A stretch of 64,000 nucleotides of DNA, taken from Glandiceps talaboti. Taxonomy: Eukaryota; Hemichordata; Enteropneusta; Spengelidae. Both the position numbers and the translations under genes were made by a program. Position 1 is the stretch's first letter; each line of letters opens with the position of its first letter. The notes beneath the pieces were generated by a model. That model was not told where the DNA came from. It did no database searches and saw nothing but the letters and a program-made list of their open reading frames with translations. Location of the stretch: NCBI RefSeq assembly GCF_964340395.1, contig NC_135555.1, forward strand, positions 14,912,246 to 14,976,245, written 5' to 3'. This document shows, in pieces, positions 12,130 to 26,000 of the stretch.

Positions 12130-13870
12130 CTGTGCAAATTAATACACAATGAGCAATATTTTTAGATCGTCTAAATAGTGGATACTAGTACTTTATAAAG
12201 TTTAGTATAAAATGTAGAACGATATTTAGATCGTTTAAATAGTGGATAGTTTATCAAGTTCAGATAAAGATATTTAGATCGTCTAAATATAAAATGTAGA
12301 GCAATATTCAGATCGTATAAATAGTCGATAGTTTATAAAGTTTAGATAACGATATTTAGATCGTCTAATATAAAATGTAGAGCAATATTCAGATCGTATG
12401 AATAGTCGATAGTTTATCAAGTTTAGACGATATTTAGATGGTCTAAATGTAAAATGTAGAGCGATATTCAGATCGTATAAATAGTGGATACTTTATAAAA
12501 GTTTAGATAACGATATTTAGATCGTCTAATATAAAATGTAGAGCGATATTTAGATCGTATGAATAGTCGATAGTTTTCAGTATAAAGTTTAGATAACGAT
12601 ATTTAGATCGTCTAAATATAAAATGTAGAGCGATATTTAGATCGTATAAATAGTCGATAGTTTATAAAGTTTAGATAACGATATTTAGATCGTCTAAATA
12701 TAAAATATAGAACGATGTTTAGATCGTCTAAATGTAAAATGTAGAGCGATATTTAGATCGTATAAATAGTGGATACTTTATAAAAGTTTAGATAACGATA
12801 TTTAGATCGTCTAAATGTAAAATGTAGAGCGATATTTAGATCGTCTAAATATAAAATGTAGAACGATATTTAGATCGTATAAATAGTCGATAGTTTATAA
12901 AGTTTAGATAACGATATTTAGATCGTCTAAATATAAAATGTAGAACGATGTTTAGATCGTTTAAATAGTGGATAGTTTATCAAGTTCAGATAACGATATT
13001 TAGATTGTCTAAATATAAAATATAGAGCGATATTTAGATCGTATAAATAGTCGATAGTTTATAAAGTTTAGATAACGATATTTAGATCGTCTAAATATAA
13101 AATGTAGAACGATGTTTAGATCGTCTAAATGTAAAATGTAGAGCGATATTTAGATCGTATAAATAGTGGATAGTTTATAAAGTTTAGATAACGATATTTA
13201 GATCGTCTAAATATAAAATGTAGAACGACATTTAGATCGTCTATATGTAAAATGTAGAGCGATATTTAGATCGTCTAAATATAAAATGTAGAGCGATATT
13301 CAGATCGTATAAATAGTGGATACTTTATAAAAGTTTAGATAACGATATTTGTATCGTATAAATATAAAATGTAGAACGATATTTAGATCGTTTAAATAGT
13401 GGATGGTTAATAAAGTTTAGATAACGATATTTAGATCGTCTAAATGTAAAATGTAGAGCGATATTCAGATCGTATAAATAGTGGATACTTTATAAAAGTT
13501 TAGATAACGATATTTAGATCGTCTAATATAAAATGTAGAGCAATATTTAGATCGTATAAATAGTCGATAGTTTATAAAGTTTAGATAACGATATTTAGAT
13601 CGTCTAAATATAAAATGTAGAACGATGTTTAGATCGTCTAAATGTAAAATGTAGAGCGATATTTAGATCGTATAAATAGTGAATACTTTATAAAAGTTTA
13701 GATAACGATATTTAGATCGTCTAGATATAAAATGTAGAACGATATAGATCGTCTAAATAGTGGATGGTTTATAAAGTTTAGATAACGATATTTAGATCGT
13801 CTGTAGAACGATATTTAGATCGTATATATAGTGGATAGTTTATAAAGTTTTAGATTTAGAGTAAGATCAT
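12130..13870. repeat. AT-rich satellite with inverted-repeat units
   Basis: About 1.7 kb of short units built on GATATTTAGATCGT, alternating with CTAAATATAAAATGTAGA, ATAAATAGTCGATAG and TTTATAAAGTTTAGATAAC. The segment ATTTAGATCGTCTAAAT is itself a hairpin (ATTTAGA-TCG-TCTAAAT). Basic units combine into longer, irregular higher-order repeats. After the array the sequence degrades into TTAGATTTAGA and CTTTCTAA runs (13,850-13,970). No coding capacity is seen. Confidence 0.92.
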
Positions 13871-14239
13871 AATGGTTAACTTAGCTTTCTAATTTCTAAC
13901 TTAAAAACTTTAGATTTAGATTTAGACACTTCTAATTTATCTTTCTAAACTTCTAGCTAAACTTTCTAAACTGGCTAATACACAATTCCGCACCTTGCTG
14001 CAGTATACTTAACATTTTAGAAGCGTCATGTCATCTCATCGTGGACGTATACAGAATCAAAAATATAAATTAGATCAAAGGCAAATTAAGTTCAAACTGA
14101 CATTTTAAGATACACAAATATTTGCATATTAAAAGGAATCGTGAAAAACCACATCACGTATTCAAAAATGGTATTTAAAAATGGGGGCTACGATCGTACA
14201 AAGGTCGTGGGGGAAAGAGAGCAAAAATATTTCTTCATC

Positions 14240-14864
14240 ACTGTCCCATGGTCGTGGAAAAAAGACAGTAAAGAAATACATACCACGACCATACGACCGG
14301 TCGTGGAGAAAAGACAGTGAAAAAATACATGCCACGACCATACGACCGGTCGTAGAGAAAACTCATTGGAAAAAATACATACCACGACCATACGACCGGT
14401 CGTGGAGAAAAGATGGTGAAAAAAACACATGCCACGACCATACGACCGGTCGTGGACAAAAGTCATTGGAAAAAATACATGCCACGACCATACGACCGGT
14501 CGTGGAGAAAAGATGGTGAAAAAATACATGCCACGACCATACGACCGGTCGTGGAGAAAAGATGGTGAAAAAACACATGCCGCGACCATACGACCGGTCG
14601 TGGAGAAAAGATGGTGAAAAAACACATGCCGCGACCATACGACCGGTCGTGGAGAAAAGTCATTGGAAAAAATACATGCCACGACCATACGACCGGTCGT
14701 GGAGAAAAGATGGTGAAAAAACACATGCCACGACCATACGACCGGTCGTGGAGAAAAGTCATTGGAAAAAATACATGCCACGACCATACGACCGGTCGTG
14801 GAGAAAAGACAGTGATAAAATACATATCACGAACAACATAAGCTTACGACCGGTCGTGGAGAAG
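14240..14864 (-). repeat. Right palindrome array of the foldback element
   Basis: Twelve full units at about 49-bp spacing, in reverse orientation to the left array (CCACGACCATACGACC then GGTCGTGGAG). The same two alternating spacer kinds are present in complement (TCATTGGAAAAAATACATG and GATGGTGAAAAAACACATG). A partial unit at the inner edge reads CCATGGTCGTGG. The array is followed outward by the inverted tip that ends at 15,024. Confidence 0.92.
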
Positions 14865-15024
14865 ATAGAATAAATTTATTGTTTATTGTCCGAGGTCAAA
14901 CGAACATCCGGGTATTTATTACTATAGCCCTGTGTATTATATGATACTAAACATCCACGACCGAAATTTGGTCGTACGACCGGTCGTGTAGCGTAGGCAT
15001 TGAAAACAGTGGTTCATTTTGGGC

Positions 15025-17015
15025 CGCATATGGATAAATACAACTGGATCAAGGAGAATATGTAAATGGAAAAGTTTATACACTTCCAGCAAATCAGCTC
15101 TAATTCATCTAGTTTCTAAAGTTCTCAGTTTCAATATGCGTAACTGTCCTCATAATTCAAGCCACCAAGCTGCGGAATCGATCATCCTGGTGAAACGACG
15201 CTGCACTTTTTCCAAAAATGCAATATCCCTATTCGTATATGTGGGGAAGACACTGGGGAAGCATAGTCAAGGTTTTGACTTACTAGTGCTTTAAAAGATA
15301 AAAACCAACCAGAGTATTCATAGTAACTGAAATAATTCATGGTTGGCGTACATTTTTGAAAGAATAGCAATCAGCAACATCAAACAATACAGGACATCAA
15401 ATAAACCGGAAGCATCATACATAATATGCAAATGATATGCAAATAAAGAAGCCAGAATTTATAATATTGTGATTAAAATGCAAAATTATACAACAGTCTA
15501 CAAGTTTATAGTCTACAGGATGCCCATAAGTACATTATACAAATATAAAGTAATCGTACAGTTCACATATTTTAATTTGCCATCAATATACAGAAAAATC
15601 ATGATTTTACATCATTTATGAAATTGCTGCAAACATTACCCTTAATATTGAAATAAAAAATTGCCAACATATATTTTGTAATTGCTCAGATGATGGGGAA
15701 CACAATGAGATATGTTGGCAAAAATTAACATGAATTTCACACGAAACCCAAAAATCTGCCATATGCCCCCGCACTATTAGCGTACATGTATTCAGAACCC
15801 TTCTATTCTGATGACGTCTTCTTTCATCATGATGAATGGAGCAGCATTCATAGAGCGCTCACCCGAGATTTCCACGGGACTGCATGTACAGTGTGATTTG
15901 CCTGTGTATAATGTAATACTAAGTGTCAACGATCACTGCAGAATTTTTATGTTTTTGTTTTATGGCTTCAGCATAAAATCTCAACCACTGTTCCATCAAC
16001 AGCTGAAAGTAATTGACCAAATATTTGAACAGACTTACTTGAGTGCATGACCAGCTGAACTTCTCTCACCAATGTTCGGATGCAACAAGCGAGATGACTG
16101 AATCCGAGGTAAACTATTCTTCGATATTAGACACGAAGCTTTGACATATCGACAGCTGACGAATTTATCTGCACAATTACACGACGGGTCAAGGACAGGT
16201 CACAAGACGTGCTGCCAGGTCGAATGTCCATGATGGAGGAGCGTGAAAACCCACCGACAGTGGCACCGTGCCGTGTACACACAGCTACCGCAGACGCATG
16301 GTATCTTATTGTATGCAAACGACTATTAAAAACAACCGCGTGTCAATGCGCAGGTCAATGCCCTTTTCTTCTTAACCTTTTCCCTTTGACCTGATTGATT
16401 GATTGATTGATTGTAAAACATGGCTGCTTCCAAAGGTCTGTTTACTTTTAACTAAGAGAAAGCTATTACTTTAAGAGAATATCGTTGTTTTAGCCCTTCA
16501 AAGTGAACAACCCACCGTTCTCGCATGCACTGTGCAGTAACACCATAGAGCATCCAGGGTGGAGGCTGGGGGTAGAGGGAGGGGTCATATGGTAATACAA
16601 ATATGACGACGTTTACGTTTGTTTACAATTACATTCATGTAGTGATGTACACAGAGTAGAGTATGCCTAGAGCTCAATCCATAGTTTCTTATGATATTCA
16701 CGATCAGTGAATACACATGATCGACATCGGTTTTACAAGCTTTGTGCCGGTTTATTTTGTCACAAACGAATGACACAACACTACGACATTGAAGAAAATG
16801 CCATTTCATATGATGGTGCAATCATGGAACACAACAACCGGGTGATACTTCCATGGTGCAATATACAAATGATGCAATATTGAATGTGTAGTCGAAAATA
16901 GTTACAAGTCCTTGAGATATACACAGTGTCGTTGTGATAAAATTATTTAGAATATTCTCGTTCATTTACACCTCTTTTTTTGTCGGGGGTATTTTCTTTT
17001 CGGATTGATAATATA
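15025..17015. other. Intergenic region upstream of the RNA ligase gene
   Basis: No gene was recognised. A diverged dispersed repeat at about 15,655-15,785 matches the end of the block at 5802-6096. A (TGAT)n run lies at about 16,390-16,413. The 200 bases before the ATG at 17,016 are AT-rich with a T-run at 16,974-16,981; no clear core promoter was seen. Confidence 0.5.
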
Positions 17016-20000
17016 ATGGCAAACGTTCGTGCAGATATGCATTCAATCTTGTGTAAGGAAGATGTAGTTGAAGACATCTTGAAACACGTTGAAGATATAC
17101 AGGATGAAGAAACTGAACTTTATCTGAAATCTGCTGTCGGACTGACAGACGGAGGATTTGTTCTTAGTGATGAAGAGGAAAAACAGCAGGCGAAAAGGTA
17201 CTTATTACAATTTTACACTATTACAAAATATGTAATAATTCAAATATTTCTAACTATAAGCAAACTAGCAAGGCACACCTGAGAGCAAATCATACTTAGT
17301 CTAGCAATGTTGGTCCCAGGCAAAACTAACGACATGATATCTGTGACCACATTATAGATAACTTGGACTTATATTTACATGTATTTAGAATGAATTTTTT
17401 AGCCTGTTACGTATATCTCAGACCACTATAGTATAAAGATTTATCTATGGTACTGGTCTGAACAAATCTTTGTGGATTTTTGCAAACATTGTGAACAAAC
17501 AGTATTCCCCAAGTCTCCATTTGAATGTAAACTTGAGATATATCCACACACATTATAGTATTGATGTAGTGACTCATAAAAAACACTTGTTCCAGGTATA
17601 TGTAGTGGAAGGTGGGGGAGGGGGATGGGTGGTGTAATTGGGGTCGTAATTGCCAGGTGTCACAATGACATATGTATATCTTTGATTAGTGACAGTGGCG
17701 ATTGTTGAAACTTGTTTATCAGTGTGTGCTACTGTCAAGAGCATGTGAATTATTAAAAATGTCTGACCTTTGTTTCTTATCAAAATCTGATTATATTAAT
17801 GTAATATTTATAGGGTACGTTTTTAAAATAAATTATGATAAGACTCTGAATCGTTACACATAATTTATAGATAATAAATTTTTTTTAAAAATTGCAAAAA
17901 AAAAAAATTCAGAATCTATATTCAAATTTATATACAGATGATAATTTGTCTGAAGGATCTAACAAAGTGTCATGTTAAACACCAATATTTGAATCCCATG
18001 GTCTTGAATGATAAACTGTTCAGTGAATCAGTGTCATATTAGTGGAGCCCTTCTGGGTCACTCTGACCAACTTTTTTTCTGCAGTTCTGCCAGACAACTG
18101 TTTTCTCACTGAAACTGTAATCTGCAGTTATTCTGATGTATTCATGAATATGAACTAAATACCAGCTGAATGTAAGAATTTAAAGTGACCATATGGATGA
18201 GGATTGGGTATTTATTTTTGGATTTTTCATTTATAAAACAATTTTACCATGGCTTCCTACCTGAAAAATCAATATGAAACAACATTGACAAAGTCTGTGT
18301 TTGTAACTCAATGCATTGCAAAAAGCTAAATAATAATGTGTAAAAAAAAATTGTTATTGTACGTACAATAACAAACATTTCACATATTTATTAATCTTTT
18401 TGCAATTTATTGACTTATAAACACAGATTTTTTGTCAATGTTGTATCAAATTGACTTTTCAAGTAGGAAGCCATGATAAAATTGTTTTATAGATTAAAAA
18501 TCTAAGATAAATATCCAATCCTCATCCATATGGTCACTTTAATATGCATTGGCATTAATTCTATTGAGTTATTATATGGACCCAAAAATCAATTTGATTT
18601 GACCGTGTATACAGCTACAGTCTAAAAAATATTAGACTGTTGACAGTTGCTCGCGTCTTTTTTGCTACGTTTTATCTAAAACTAAAGTCGTCGTTGCTCT
18701 CTGATTCGGAGCAATACTACTGTAATCGCATCCCTTTTGGCCCTCGATATCAGTATGCGATTATAGTAGATTACTCCGGATCGAAGCATGGCAATAGATA
18801 AAACGTAGCAAAAAAGACGTGAGCTACTGTCGACAGTCTAAAAAAATATGTTTGCCCACAGTTGATGCAATACTGTTCAGGTTTTACAATATTATGAGTA
18901 AGTTATTGTACATTATAAAGAAAACATTTAGATTTACAATGGCATGTTCCAGTTGCAAATATAGTAGTCTAGTTCCTATACAGTATTGTTACCATTTACA
19001 CATCCACTGTTTAGTTAGAAACCACGATGGCATCCACAACTGGAGCAGGGTTAAAAGAGCTGTTGTGTCACTATAGGTCCAAGCTAGTGGCACTGAATAA
19101 TAAAGCACTTTGCGCATGACATGCTAAAGTGCCATAAAAAACTAACATTATTATTGTAAATTAATTATTATCTCATTTTTTAATCTAATATGTACTTTTT
19201 ATGAAGGTTCATGGATTGGGCAAAAGACAGAAGTATGGTAAAGGTGACGTCAGCTGAGGTTCCCATCGGTATTATAACTAGAGGTGATGCTGATTTACTA
19301 GACATCAAAGTTGATGCTAGGGGAGCTCCAGATGATAAGATATATGACAGGAACAAGGATATCAGAGATAAGGTAAGTACTTGTAGAGGGCATAGACTGA
19401 ACTCATTTTAGCTATAACTTATATAACATAATGCCATGTTATATCATGGATATGAGAATTTACTGCATGCAATCTAAAGGTGCAACTTTGAAAGGTCGGA
19501 ATTCTTGGTCCAAAGTTCTCTCATAAGTGTTATCTTGATGTTAGGGACAATTTGCACAGTGTCACACAAACTCAATAAACAAACTTTGGTCATTTAGGCC
19601 AAACCCCCCTCTCCCTCCTCTCCCACTAAATGAATGTTCACAAGTGCGACAACTACACTTTTAAATGTGATACATAACCATGATGAAAATTGTAGATGTC
19701 AAATGACTACTATGGATACAATGTAAAAACATGGTAAACACATTAAAACAGTCACCAGAAACCCAGCACTGTGTATCACATTAGCAATATAACTTATCTT
19801 AACATCTCAGTATTAATTACACAACTTTTTATCCTTGAAGGCCAGAAAGTTTTCAAAATATGGTTAGAAGTGGGAAAATGAAGTGCAACAATTGCATTGG
19901 TGCCAGACTCCTTCCCCCTTTAAACGGGCAAAGTTCATTTATTGAGCTTGTATGACATTGTGGGATCATCCCTTATCAATGGAGTCTAAGGAGGACGTAG

Positions 20001-23000
20001 GATTATTCTTTTATTCCAGATCAACTTTTTCAAAGCTGTGCGAGAGAAATGTTTTTCACACCTAAATTTTAATCCCATCTAAACTAACTTAAACATTTAA
20101 ATTTTAGAATGAGAAAACTTGGACACTCTCAGCATTTTTTTTTTTTTTTTTTTGAGTGGGCTTATTTCTCATTTCGTACCTCAAATGTCATATGAAAAAT
20201 AAAAATAAATAAATTGTTGATTTCAAATGTTGATTAACCTGAAATAATTTGGTAAATTGGCCATTTTAGAATATTTAAAGAACATTACTAACTGAAGACA
20301 TCATCAGGAAACTGGAAATTGACATTTACGATCAGCTGGGTTTCAATCCAAGGTTCCTACTGTTGGTGTTATATTGTCAGTGGAGCAGTGTGCCCGCTAA
20401 ATCAATTTGACACACCCCACTGACAGAAACAAGTTCTATTCAGTGATCTACCAAAATTTGGTGTTCCCCTATCTCTAACTATGTGGTGACCAGTTTTTAT
20501 CGTACTGACCCAGAATAACAAAATTTGGCTGTCATTATATAGAGCACACCACTGCCACAAAGATTTTATGGGATCATTCTTTTGTTCTGGACAACTTTTT
20601 CTATAGCTCTACCAAACAACCATTTTTTCATACCTTAAAGTTGAATCTTTATCCAAACCACTGAGGCCTTTAATTGTAAGGCCTAATAAAAATAAATGTG
20701 TGATTCCGGTTACTCTCAATTTTAGAATAGGTGGGGTAGGTAGATTTTTTATTTTATATTATTATGTATTTTTATTCTGTGTGTCTAGTTCAGGTTTTTC
20801 ATTGTTTTCCAAATGGTCTCTGTTTTGTTTATTTCTTGCTATCAGATGTACAGCCATTACAGATTGGAAGAATAGTTTTATATTATCTTTTTAGGTTGAT
20901 GTCAATTTCCGCATCCACTATTTCTCGTGAGACTTAACAATCTTTGCGATTTTTTCTTCTTCTCTTTTCTCGAATACGTAAAAAAAAAAGTTTAAGGTCA
21001 GCAGTGAGAAGCTAGGTGGTGTCGGGTAACTGGAACCAAACAATTATTTTTTTTAGGCCTAATGAGAAAATTACCCTCTTTTAATTTTGAGAAGGCTCTT
21101 TCACTTTCCATATTAAATGCCACTTTCTATATTACATGTCATATCAACAAAAAAAAAATAAGGAAAATAAACTCTATAGGTTTCAAATGGCAAATAAGGT
21201 GAAATGATTTAGTATACTGGCTAGGTGTAGTGAAGTCATTCTCGTAAGCCAGAGTTTATTATTTCTAAAATTAGCTATGCCATAAATAATGATATAGTCT
21301 ATGAATGCAGCCACTGCCTGTGGGAGGCTCGTTAAGAACGTTGCCGTAAAACAGGCTGTGGTTTGCGATGATGAGTGAAGTACTTAAAAAGCTCTGTGAC
21401 AATTATACTAACTTATAATGATGTGCGAAACTGAACGTTGAAAACTTTGCGACATTACTCTCGGATGAGAAATGTAAGTGAAATATGTTCACAGAGTAAA
21501 ATTATAGTATTTATTGTAAACTAATTAAAAGTTTTTGTTTGTATTTTGTGATATACTATAGGTTGCTAGGGGCAATTCTTTTCTCCACATTAAAAGCGGT
21601 CCTTATGCATCATTAGTTTGTGTCATCTATGCTTTGAAGAAATTTACCGGTGGACTTGGAGATGATGATGACAGAGACAAAGGTGATAATTTCACATGGA
21701 AAAAATACTTTACCAAGGTGAGAGTCACTTATTTGTAATTTTAAGTAATTATTTGTGGAAGATCTATTTTATTTGATATAGTGGTTTTTTTTGTTGTTTT
21801 TTTTGTTTTTTTTATACTTATTTTTTGTGCTGGGAATTTCTCCCAGCGATTTTCTGTTATGCAGACAAATACAAACAAACACACACAAATGCTACAGAAA
21901 TTCATTCAGGTTTGGGATTACGTGACAGGGCTATGTTGCACGCTCTATATCATGTTGCTGTGGAACTGTCAAGGCCTTCCCAGTCAGTCCACAGGCTATC
22001 CCAGAGTCACCCAGGCCAGGCAAACATAGCACCTGCGGGCTCCGTGTGAGTAATCAACCCCAACTTTTCGAGTCATTACTCTAGGAGTCCCCCCCCCTAA
22101 AAAAAAAAATAAAAATAAAAAAAAAAAAGTAAAAAAAAAATAAAAAAAAATAATCCACACTCGTCTTGTGAGTGAGACCCGACTGAGTGATACAGCCTAC
22201 CCATCGAGTCTGTAGAACACTCACCCTGGGTTGGGGTCGGTCACAGAAAAATCCCCTGTTTCCAGTGGGATTCGAACCCATGACTGCTAATCCTGTGCAC
22301 TAACCGCTACGCTACGCTACAGGGAGCCGGTTGATATAGCGTCATATGATATGTATTCTATTCAGAACTTATTAGACTGTATGTAATGATGTTATTGTAG
22401 GCTTATACATGTATAAAGATGAATACCATAGAAATGCAGTCACATATGTATGTCTGTGTCTATGTGATAGTGATTAAGTGACACAAGACAGACACATACA
22501 TGTACATACATACATACATACATACATAGAGAGAGAGAGAGATGGCAGATACATACATACATACATACATACATACATACATACATACATACATACATAC
22601 ATACATACATACATACATAACACATGAACAGACAGACAGACAAGATACAGATAAGACAAATAAACCGTATACCTGTTTTGAAATCACTTAGAGGCTAAGT
22701 TAGAGCTGTGTTAAACTGTACTTACATCAGAGAAAATGCTGGGAACTTGTTAAAACATGTGTATGTATTTTAATAGTCACATATCTCTGTGCTCAATACA
22801 GTGTAATTATTTTTAATGCTGAATACATTATTTTGAAAGTGAGGTCAATTTCATTTGTAAACACCTTTTATATCCCACTGAATACAATTAGTCTTTGACT
22901 TTGTGGGTTGTCCAAGTAATTCAATAATTTCCACCAGTCTGTCGTTGTATTAGTCTGTAAGGTACGTTATGATGGGGCGCCATCACACATCGGTCAGGAG

Positions 23001-26000
23001 CCGTGGGTGAGGGCAGAATGACACTACGTATCTTTCAGTCTTTCTTTGTATATCTTATCTTCTCATTTACACCCCTCTGCACTATGGAACTAATTGCGTC
23101 ACTAATTAAAATTTACCGATGGCTAATTTTATGCTGAAAATAAACTCTTGTTGTTATCATTCTTATTATAATAAAATAAATATTCAGTAAAATTGTTTCC
23201 ACAGTCCTTAGATGAAGCTGTAGATGTTGTGTGTACTAAGAAGGCCAATGGAGAAGCAGCTCATTTCAGTGCTAGGTATATAGGAGACAAAGTAGTCTTA
23301 TGTGGAGGATCCAAAAATGTTCACATGCTATTCAGATCTAGAGGTAAGTTTTCTATGGTTTTATATTTGATTTCTATGGTGTATGTTTAAAGTGACCATA
23401 TGGATGAGGATTGGGTATTTATTTTGGGATTATTAATTTATAAAACAATTTTATCATGCCGTCCTACTTGAAAAAAAATCAATGTGAAACAACATTGACC
23501 AAATCCGTGATGTAACTAAACAGATTGCTAAAAAAATGTGTAAAAAAAAAGAATGTTATTGTATGTACAGTAACAATGATTTTACAGATTTATCAGTCAT
23601 TTATATACATGTATACCGTATAAAAACATGTTTATGTATTTAGTCACACACCTCTGTCCTCTGTTCGGAGATCTTCAACTATTTTTAATGCAGAGTAAAT
23701 TAGAATGACAATGAACTCAATTTCATTTTTACTTTTCTATCATGATTTAATACGATATTGCAAGTACTGAGAATTGAGGTCAAAGCAATGGATTTCAGTG
23801 TTCTCGACTTTCAAGTTAGTCATTCACTGGATTGGATTTTAACATTTCTGGTTTTTTTATTCCGTTTACTGACTAGATGATATATTGAAACATAAAGACA
23901 GCAGGTATCAGATTGCCAGGGATGTTTGTTTGACAATATGGAGGCTATTAGAGGAGATGACAGAGGACTGTAGGAAACGGTAAGAATCAGAAGATAGTTT
24001 GCAATTTTATTTTATTGACTCTGTGGCCTTGGGAAGTCTCATTGAATATATTTCATATTGTCAATGGTACAGACACAAAGTTATGTAACACTCATAAACA
24101 TTGGCATTGTTTAAATAATAACAAGAGATATCTGGCCGAGTCTGCTGACAGGTGCCGGTCACCAGCACGTCGTGCTGGAACTGGGCGCCTGTCACCAGCA
24201 CATAACGCCGGTCACGAGACACTCCGAAGATATCTGGTGTTCAAGGTATTTACTATTATGTTCAGACTGTGAGTTTCACTCTGAGGTGACATAAAGTAGT
24301 AAAGTTATAATAAGCTGGATTTATGACCCATTCTCACGCTGAATTTTTCTGGCAAGGACAGAATTGCAGTCAGAATTCGGGTTGTTCTTGTTCTTTCTGG
24401 TCATTTGCATTACAGAATCGAGCCATTAGCTAAGGAAGTGGGGTTTCTTATCTTTCTTATCACTTAATAATGTTTGTTGGCAATATTTACAAATGTGATA
24501 AAGCATTATTACATAACACATCAGGCAAAGCTATAACACATCAGGCAAAGCTAAGCTCAATGTCATATCAGTTGTACTGACCCATTATCAGTGACATTGC
24601 AAATAGCTTTAGAGATGCAAACAATTTTTATGACATCCGACTTGCTGGCTCACCAAGTCGGGTAAGTCGCACTTGAACCACTAATAGTAATGGCAAATAT
24701 TCGTCATGGGTTGACTCTCAAATAGGCAACGCAAAATCGGCCCAAGTTCTTTCTGTCTGCTAGATTATCAAACAGAAAGAAAGAAAAATCAACCCATTTC
24801 TGTTCTGTCTAACCGGATATGGGAAGACATAGTGGGTAGGTCATCTTTCTGTCAGCTTGTTCGGGTTGATTGTCAACGAAACAGAACGAAAAATCAGTCC
24901 AAAATTCTTTCTATCTGCTAGATTATCAAACAGAAAGAAAGAAAAGTCGGCCCATTTTCATTCTGTCAGCAATTTGTCACGCAGACAGACAGACAGACAG
25001 AAAGAAAAATCGGCCCATTTTCGTTCTGTGTGACTGGATTGGGAAGACATATTAGTGGGTAGGTCATCTTTCTGTCTGCTTGTTCGGGTTGATTTGTCAA
25101 CGAGACAGAACATTATAAACTCTGTGTTTGTGTGAAGTCTTTCCTTGGCCCACTGGTGGTTTTTTTTTGTGGCTTGTAATGATGTTGAGGTGACTAATAC
25201 AATAAGAGTGATTTTCTGTCACCTTCAATAATCTAACATGTAAAACAAAATAAAGCGGTAACAAATTTGCTTTCGGTAAAAGAAATGACAAGTCCTTTTG
25301 TCTTCGTAAACGTTTTGACCTTACACAGGAGGTCTTCTTCAGGGTCTAAAAACAATTTTAAAAAAATTAGCGCCAATGGCGTTGTAGCACAACTGTATTT
25401 GGCTGTTGTTATGGGTGTGGTCCTGTTGCTAGGCATATTTGCATACGTTTTTTGAGTCTTTAGTCACTTACCTACCCTTCCCTGTTGTAATCTGTGTAAT
25501 ATGCATCATCATTTCACTGTTGCTAAGGGGCGTGGTCATGGTTGCTAGGTCCAATTGTGTCAAAATATTGTCAACAATAACTGCAGAATAATACCTCCAG
25601 AAACAGCCACATCAAGTTTCAACCCATTCACCATGCAGTTTCAAGATATAAGTTTTTGACCGAAATTGAGATTTTTAGACCTAATTTGCATATCGCTGAT
25701 GGCTTCATCTACACATGCCGGCCCAGATGCATCTCATTAAATTTCAGCCCAATCTGCTCAGTAGTTTTGGAACTATAAAATATTATATTATTGACCCAAA
25801 AGAAAAAAAATTAGACATAAATTGCATATCACTGATGGGATCATCATGTCATGAACAATTCTTAACAGTCTGCATTCAAATTTGACAATAACCCCCATGA
25901 AGTTAGGGGGCCTTTTATACCCCACATTCGGCTTTAATGTGTGTTTAGGATGACAGTATGTTGTCCAGGGATAGGAGTGTTTATCTTGTTTGTTTGTTAT

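Larger units (their letters stand above)
8491..15024. mobile_element. Foldback-like element with palindrome-array inverted ends
   Basis: The outer tips are inverted copies. The left reads CGGCCCAAAATGAACCACTG then TTTTCAATGCCTA; the same appears in reverse complement ending at 15,024. Both tips continue through ACGACCGGTCGTACGACC and a shared block that includes AAATACCCGGATGTTCG. Further in, each side has an array of about 49-bp units built on ACGACCGGTCGT, in opposite orientation on the two sides. Long inverted ends made of tandem repeats recall Foldback/Galileo elements, but no transposase was found and the flanks (ATGATACC and CATATGGA) are not an obvious target duplication. A tip-like CATTTTGGGCC at 9474-9484 leaves open that the left block once moved alone. 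The element is probably non-autonomous. Confidence 0.7.

Noticed and set aside
8843-14864. Regularly spaced palindromic repeats resembling a CRISPR array
   Set aside because: Spacers are only two recurring kinds rather than unique, the two arrays are mirror images with shared tips, there are no cas genes, and the genome is eukaryotic.
22253-22327. Genuine tRNA gene on the minus strand
   Set aside because: The D-arm is imperfect and the sequence runs into a SINE-like body with a T-rich tail.
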